The notes beneath the pieces are model-generated. The model was not told where the DNA came from. It saw only the letters and a list, made by a program, of their open reading frames with translations, and did not search any database. From Alphaproteobacteria bacterium (lineage in GTDB: Bacteria > Pseudomonadota > Alphaproteobacteria > G02398745 > G023898745): 11,072 nucleotides of DNA. The position numbers and the translations under genes were made by a program. Within the stretch, counting starts at the first letter, position 1. Every line of letters starts with the position of its first letter. The DNA is taken from assembly GCA_027366195.1 (NCBI GenBank), contig DAHXKW010000176.1, positions 1 through 11,072 of the forward strand, read 5' to 3'. Shown piece after piece: positions 8,036 through 11,072 of the stretch.

Positions 8036-8064
8036 ATGACATAGAGTTTATGAATTTGTATGAT
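8036..8064 (+). promoter_or_regulatory. Sigma70-type promoter for the SH3-protein/trpS pair
   Basis: ATGACA (8036-8041) and TATGAT (8059-8064) are separated by exactly 17 nt, each matching five of six consensus bases. Transcription would begin near 8070-8072, only a few bases before the GTG at 8075, so the message would be nearly leaderless if that start is used. Confidence 0.6.
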
Positions 8065-8074
8065 AAATCAATGA

Positions 8075-8548
8075 GTGACGAAGTTTTTATTATTCTATAT
8101 GCTTCTGTTTTTTTCTATCCTTTTTTCAATCGAAAAATCGGTGCGTAGTAATTATTTTACCTACCTGAAAACTTCGCATATGCGTACAATTCGAGTGCGC
8201 AAGGGCCCTAGTTCTAAAAGCCCTGTTGCTGCTATTTTAACTACCCCCAAATATCCTCTTAGAGTTACGCAAGAATACGAAAATTGGCGCCAAGTTGCTG
8301 ATAATCAAGGGGAAATTGGTTGGGTGCACAAGTCTTACCTGATATCTAATGGTAGAAAGTATGGTGCGACCTTATCGAATTGTATTTTAATTTCTCAAGA
8401 CAAACAGAGTGACATTGCACACTTACCGCAAGGGTTAGTCGTTGAACTTCTGCAAAAACATGATAAAAATTGGCTAGTCATTGCTAAGGATGGACATGGA
8501 AAAAAAATGACAGGTCTTGTGCCCTGTTCTGCAATATGGGGTGAGTAA
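8075..8548 (+). CDS. Exported protein with two SH3-like domains (COG3807-type)
   Basis: The 157-residue protein starts at GTG 8075 with a signal-peptide-like N-terminus (MTKFLLFYMLLFFSILFS). A bacterial SH3 domain follows at about 30-91, with the marker pattern of this group: MRTIRVRKGPSSKSPVAAIL, then ENWRQVADNQGEIGWVHKSYL. A second, more divergent unit runs from about 95 to the end and finishes with GLVPCSAIWGE, similar to the terminal GWV..xxIWG of alphaproteobacterial family members. SH3-like modules usually bind cell-wall peptides, so a periplasmic envelope role is likely. The alternative ATG 8099 would remove the N-terminal lysine of the signal, so GTG is preferred, though no strong ribosome site is visible. 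The stop overlaps the trpS start (TAATG), pointing to translational coupling. Confidence 0.85.
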   Translation: MTKFLLFYMLLFFSILFSIEKSVRSNYFTYLKTSHMRTIRVRKGPSSKSPVAAILTTPKYPLRVTQEYENWRQVADNQGEIGWVHKSYLISNGRKYGATLSNCILISQDKQSDIAHLPQGLVVELLQKHDKNWLVIAKDGHGKKMTGLVPCSAIWGE

Positions 8549-9537
8549 TGGTTGTTGCATTAACGGGTGATCGGCCAACAGGTCCATTGCATTTGGGCCA
8601 CTATGTTGGTTCTTTAATGAATCGTTTGGTTATGCAAGGTGATTTTGAGCAGTACATTATGATTGCTGATATACAGGCCTTGACAGACAATTTTGAGCAT
8701 CCCCAAAAAGTTACGGAAAATGTACTTGAACTAATAAGGGACTATTTAGCTGTTGGATTGGATCCGTCTAAAAATACCTTTTTTATTCAATCTCAAATTC
8801 CTGAAATTGCAGAGCTAACAGTATATTACCTCAATCTTGTTACAGTTGCGCGTCTAGAGCGGAATCCTACCATCAAAACTGAGATTCAACAAAAGGGGAT
8901 GGGAGAATCCTTGCCAGCAGGTTTTCTTTGTTATCCTGTTAGTCAAGCTGCTGACATTACTGTTGTTCAGGCAGAAGCTGTGCCCGTTGGAGAAGATCAA
9001 TTACCCATGATTGAACAAACCAATGAAATTGTTAGGCGATTCAATCGTATTTATAATACTGACTGTCTGAAAGAGTGTAGGCCTATTTTAAGCCAAACAA
9101 CACGTTTAGTAGGTATTGATGGAAAATCAAAAGCGGGGAAGTCTTTAGGAAATGCAATTTCTCTTTCTGACTCGCCTGAAGAAATCAAAAGAAAAGTATT
9201 TTCAATGTTTACAGATCCTGATCATTTAAAGGTTTCTGATTCTGGTAAGGTAGAGGGTAATGTTGTTTTTGCTTACCTAGATGCTTTTCATGCGAGTAAA
9301 GACGAAGTTGCTGAATTAAAAACTCATTATCAAAAGGGGGGATTGGGTGATACAACAATTAAAGATATTTTAAACACAACATTACAAAACCTATTAGATC
9401 CTATACGGGGCAGACGTGCAGAATTTAAAAAATCTGATTTATTAGATATCTTGCGTACAGGTACTAATAAAACGAAGGAAAAGGCTTCAGGGTTAATCGA
9501 AAAAGTCAGGGGGGTTATAGGTTTAAAGTATTACTAA
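8548..9537 (+). CDS. trpS: Tryptophan--tRNA ligase (TrpRS)
   Basis: The enzyme charges tRNA-Trp with tryptophan using ATP in the cytoplasm. At 329 residues it has the normal length. Class I signatures are clear: TGDRPTGPLHLGHYVGSL (6-23) with the HIGH motif as HLGH (15-18), ADIQALTD (40-47), SQIPEIAELTVYYLNL (82-97), ARLERNPTIKTEI (101-113), QAADITVVQAEAVPVGEDQ (133-151), and FTDPDHLKV (221-229). It resembles the GDRPTG type of TrpRS known from streptococci. The KMSKS loop is unusual: where the family has KMSKSLxN, this reads KAGKSLGN (195-202), with Met to Ala and Ser to Gly, while both lysines and the last Ser stay. The gene overlaps the SH3-protein stop by one base. Its end overlaps the end of convergent xseB by four bases. 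Confidence 0.97.
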   Translation: MVVALTGDRPTGPLHLGHYVGSLMNRLVMQGDFEQYIMIADIQALTDNFEHPQKVTENVLELIRDYLAVGLDPSKNTFFIQSQIPEIAELTVYYLNLVTVARLERNPTIKTEIQQKGMGESLPAGFLCYPVSQAADITVVQAEAVPVGEDQLPMIEQTNEIVRRFNRIYNTDCLKECRPILSQTTRLVGIDGKSKAGKSLGNAISLSDSPEEIKRKVFSMFTDPDHLKVSDSGKVEGNVVFAYLDAFHASKDEVAELKTHYQKGGLGDTTIKDILNTTLQNLLDPIRGRRAEFKKSDLLDILRTGTNKTKEKASGLIEKVRGVIGLKYY

Positions 9538-9761
9538 AATTCTTCAGTTGATGTGGTGCCGTCTTTATTAGCAATAATTTTTTCAACCTTCATTTTTGCT
9601 TTGGCTAAAATATCTTCGCAGTGTATCTTTAGGGCATTACCACGTTCAAATAAAGTTAGCGCAGCATCAAGAGGAATATTTCCTGATTCCATTTTAACTT
9701 TTAAAGTTTCTAATTCTTTCAAAGCGTCTTCAAAAGACATCGATTTTATGTCATTTTCCAT
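9534..9761 (-). CDS. xseB: Exodeoxyribonuclease VII small subunit
   Basis: XseB is the small regulatory partner of XseA in the complex that degrades single-stranded DNA. The protein shows the whole family pattern: MSFEDALKELETLKVKMESGNIPLDAALTLFERG, then ALKIHCEDILAKAKMKVEKI. Two Met starts are possible: ATG 9776 (80 residues) and ATG 9761 (75 residues). I prefer 9761 because GGGAG lies 8 nt before it and because family members begin close to this point. With this start the gene overlaps the end of the upstream adenosyltransferase gene by 16 nt (9746-9761), so the two are coupled. The 3' end overlaps convergent trpS by four bases, leaving no room for a terminator between them. xseA is not in the window. 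Confidence 0.93.
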   Translation of the reverse strand: MENDIKSMSFEDALKELETLKVKMESGNIPLDAALTLFERGNALKIHCEDILAKAKMKVEKIIANKDGTTSTEEF

Positions 9762-10297
9762 TTTTGTGGCTCCCATAGTATATCATTACCTTGGTTTGCA
9801 AAGCGTGCTAATACGAAAAGCAAATCAGACAAACGGTTGATGTAGGATAGCAGATATGGGTTTAGGTTGTCTTCCTGCATTAGAGCAACTAAGGAACGTT
9901 CAGCACGTCTACAAATGGTGCGAGATACATGTAGGTGGCTTGCTAAAGTGGTACCGCCGGGCAAAACAAATGATTTTAAAGGTTCTAGATTTTTGTTGTA
10001 ATTATCAATGAGGTGCTCTAGTCGTGTAATATAATCTTTTGTTATCTGAATTGTTTTGGTTTCAGGCATACATAGGTCTGCGCCAAGATCAAATAAGTCG
10101 TTTTGAATTTTTTGTAATAGGATAGCCATCATACCATCTGTTGCAAAAAGGCATGCTAGACCGAGGCTAGCATTTAGTTCATCTATTTCCCCAATAGTGT
10201 GGAGTCTTGGATCAGATTTTAATACTCTTTGACCATTGCCCAGACTAGTCTTTCCTTTATCGCCAGATTTTGTATAAATACGATCAAGAAGAACCAT
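9746..10297 (-). CDS. PduO-type ATP:cob(I)alamin adenosyltransferase
   Basis: The enzyme transfers the adenosyl group of ATP to cob(I)alamin to make coenzyme B12 (adenosylcobalamin). At 183 residues it fits the PduO/MMAB single-domain class. The ATP-binding N-terminus is RIYTKSGDKGKTSLGNG (6-22), followed by GEIDELNASLG (36-46), SFVLPGGT (109-116), CRRAERSL (129-136) and NRLSDLLFVLAR (154-165), the conserved set for this family, with the active-site RRAER and the RLSD helix intact. ATG 10297 gives the usual short MVxLxRIYT beginning. It is the first gene of a pair with xseB. Its presence suggests use of imported or salvaged cobalamin; no B12-dependent enzyme lies in the window. Confidence 0.95.
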   Translation of the reverse strand: MVLLDRIYTKSGDKGKTSLGNGQRVLKSDPRLHTIGEIDELNASLGLACLFATDGMMAILLQKIQNDLFDLGADLCMPETKTIQITKDYITRLEHLIDNYNKNLEPLKSFVLPGGTTLASHLHVSRTICRRAERSLVALMQEDNLNPYLLSYINRLSDLLFVLARFANQGNDILWEPQKWKMT

Positions 10298-10328
10298 AAA
10301 TCAAATAAAACAACTGATACGAGCCAGT

Positions 10329-10600
10329 CTACATATTTTGATGAAGGAAAGGAAGTGAAATGCTGTTAACAATTGATACCCGTGGTTCTTCAACTGTTTG
10401 TACAGGTAATGACTCCCATTCTCCCAAATTCCACTCTTTTAAATTTTCATGAACATGCAGATGCGCTTTTTTGAGTATATTTCCCAAGATTGCTGTTTTC
10501 CTTTATTTGTTAATGGACTATCTATTGAGCCAGAAGTAACCCCGATTTTGTTAGATTCAGATTCTCCATGTCGCATAAAGTAAAACTCATGTTCAGTCAT
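10329..10600 (-). pseudogene. Histidine phosphatase (phosphoglycerate-mutase-like) pseudogene, frameshifted and internally deleted
   Basis: From ATG 10600 the minus strand reads MTEHEFYFMRHGESESN, the RHG phosphohistidine motif of the histidine phosphatase superfamily, and goes on through GSIDSPLTNKGKQQS. It then leaves the family pattern and stops at TAA 10439, after 53 residues. A second frame from about 10466 to the TAG at 10331-10329 reads AHLHVHENLKEWNLGEWESLP, which matches the next conserved part of the family (KEWxxGxWEGxP). Comparing with typical members, about 40 residues are missing between the two pieces, next to a run of six A/T at 10467-10472. The tail (RVSIVNSISLPF) looks like a segment from much further on, so a second deletion is likely. 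The second catalytic histidine region is absent. The gene is inactive. Confidence 0.8.
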
Positions 10601-10770
10601 GCTCGGTTGATCCCTATATTCCTGTCCCGTATTGGGAGGAATGGATAAAAAATTAGTTTTTATTTAAATCATTCTGAGCGAATGAATGGAAATTAACAAT
10701 CTAATTATAGCGTCTTTTAAAATAATACTTTATGCGTTCTTTAGAGTTCTGTGGATTTCAGTAGTTTTGA

Positions 10771-10860
10771 TTGGTCTCGCCTGCGGCTCGGGCCTCCGTA
10801 AACCCGAGCCAGAGCACGTGCCTCCGCCTCCTCCACCGCTAAGCCATAGACCCCTCATCC
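10771..10860. repeat. GC-rich island with GC-rich inverted repeat and short direct repeats
   Basis: By hand count about 60 of these 90 bases are G or C, while the surroundings are strongly AT-rich. Within it GGCTCGGG (10785-10792) and CCCGAGCC (10803-10810) form an 8-bp perfect stem around a 10-nt loop. GCCTCCG occurs twice (10792-10798 and 10820-10826), followed by a pyrimidine-rich run. No T-run follows the stem, so it is not a standard terminator. It could be a copy of a dispersed palindromic element or a fragment of foreign DNA. Confidence 0.55.
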
Positions 10861-10932
10861 CATTATTCGCAGTTAGAAAACTGTTAATAAACAGGTTGTG
10901 ACAGGTTTTCAAACCCAATCATAAGCTCTACA

Positions 10933-10955
10933 ATTACTTAGTATACGTAAGTAAT
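10933..10955. repeat. 23-nt near-palindrome
   Basis: ATTACTTA (10933-10940) and TAAGTAAT (10948-10955) are perfect inverted arms around GTATACG, itself containing the palindrome GTATAC. It could be an operator, a recombination or transposon-end site, or a weak hairpin. Confidence 0.4.
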
Positions 10956-11072
10956 CTTCGAACCTAAGGCCCGATGGCTTTAAGGATTAAATCGTAAAAT
11001 CTAATCCGGTCTATCGCCCAGGGATCGTGCAATCTCTGCCCACCAGGTGCGGCCATCTTACATTTCTAATAT

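Larger units (their letters stand above)
10601..11072. other. Non-coding or unrecognised stretch at the right edge
   Basis: About 470 nt hold no convincing gene. The two longest frames (10686-10901 plus, 10730-10918 minus) overlap on opposite strands and depend on the GC-rich low-complexity part. The plus frame begins with a hydrophobic segment followed by an ACGSG and proline-rich tail, faintly like a small lipoprotein, but it has no ribosome site and a poor lipobox (GLAC). I see no tRNA, rRNA or recognisable small RNA. The notable contents are the GC-rich island and the near-palindrome listed separately. Confidence 0.6.

Noticed and set aside
9553..9840. 95-codon plus-strand frame
   Set aside because: Antisense to xseB and the adenosyltransferase gene, both of which are certain.
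10612..10640. Short hairpin TCCC-GTATT-GGGA near the phosphatase pseudogene start
   Set aside because: Only four paired bases, plus a bulge; not above chance.
10686..10901. 71-codon plus-strand frame resembling a small proline-rich lipoprotein
   Set aside because: No ribosome site, imperfect lipobox (GLAC), and the striking part of the protein is simply the GC-rich inverted-repeat island; a comparable frame exists on the other strand.
10964..11056. 30-codon minus-strand frame beginning MAAPGGQRLHDPW
   Set aside because: Too short and without a match to anything I know; kept only as a pointer if the sequence is extended.
10934..11072. tRNA, tmRNA, 6S or RNase P RNA at the right edge
   Set aside because: The sequence has CCACCA and GGTTCGAA-like strings, but no cloverleaf or conserved core of these RNAs could be folded by hand.

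Overview
The window is AT-rich and reads as a piece of a reduced alphaproteobacterial genome, probably a host-associated lineage of the Holosporales/Rickettsiales kind. The basis is a set of compact housekeeping genes (trpS, xseB, a PduO-type cobalamin adenosyltransferase), an SH3-domain protein of the type common in alphaproteobacteria, several 1-16 nt gene overlaps, and two decaying genes with internal deletions. The lineage is inference; no rRNA or tRNA gene was seen to fix it.

Left part (1-4718): a very large minus-strand gene is open from 2945 to the left edge without a stop (at least 981 codons). It encodes a soluble-looking, helix-rich protein of no family I recognise. Across a 108-nt divergent intergenic region lies a plus-strand gene for a single-pass membrane protein with three ~47-residue repeats, followed by a small NTF2/SnoaL-like lipoprotein. 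The two divergent leaders carry the same TATAATTA(AA)AGAGGATT block in mirror orientation, which suggests shared control. These three genes are the best candidate for something undescribed.

Middle part (4767-7997, minus strand): a GspE/PulE-family secretion ATPase lacking the usual C-terminal zinc-finger insert, a small single-pass membrane protein, a PotD/PotF-like binding protein held by an N-terminal anchor, and a class I methyltransferase remnant that joins the N-terminal and C-terminal parts of the family with the middle missing.

Right part (8036-10297): a good sigma70-type promoter drives an SH3-domain exported protein and trpS, which overlap by one base. trpS converges on, and overlaps by four bases, the end of xseB, which itself overlaps the cobalamin adenosyltransferase gene.

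Right edge (10298-11072): a frameshifted, internally deleted histidine-phosphatase pseudogene, then about 470 nt without a convincing gene. That stretch holds a strikingly GC-rich island with a GC-rich inverted repeat, and a 23-nt near-palindrome.
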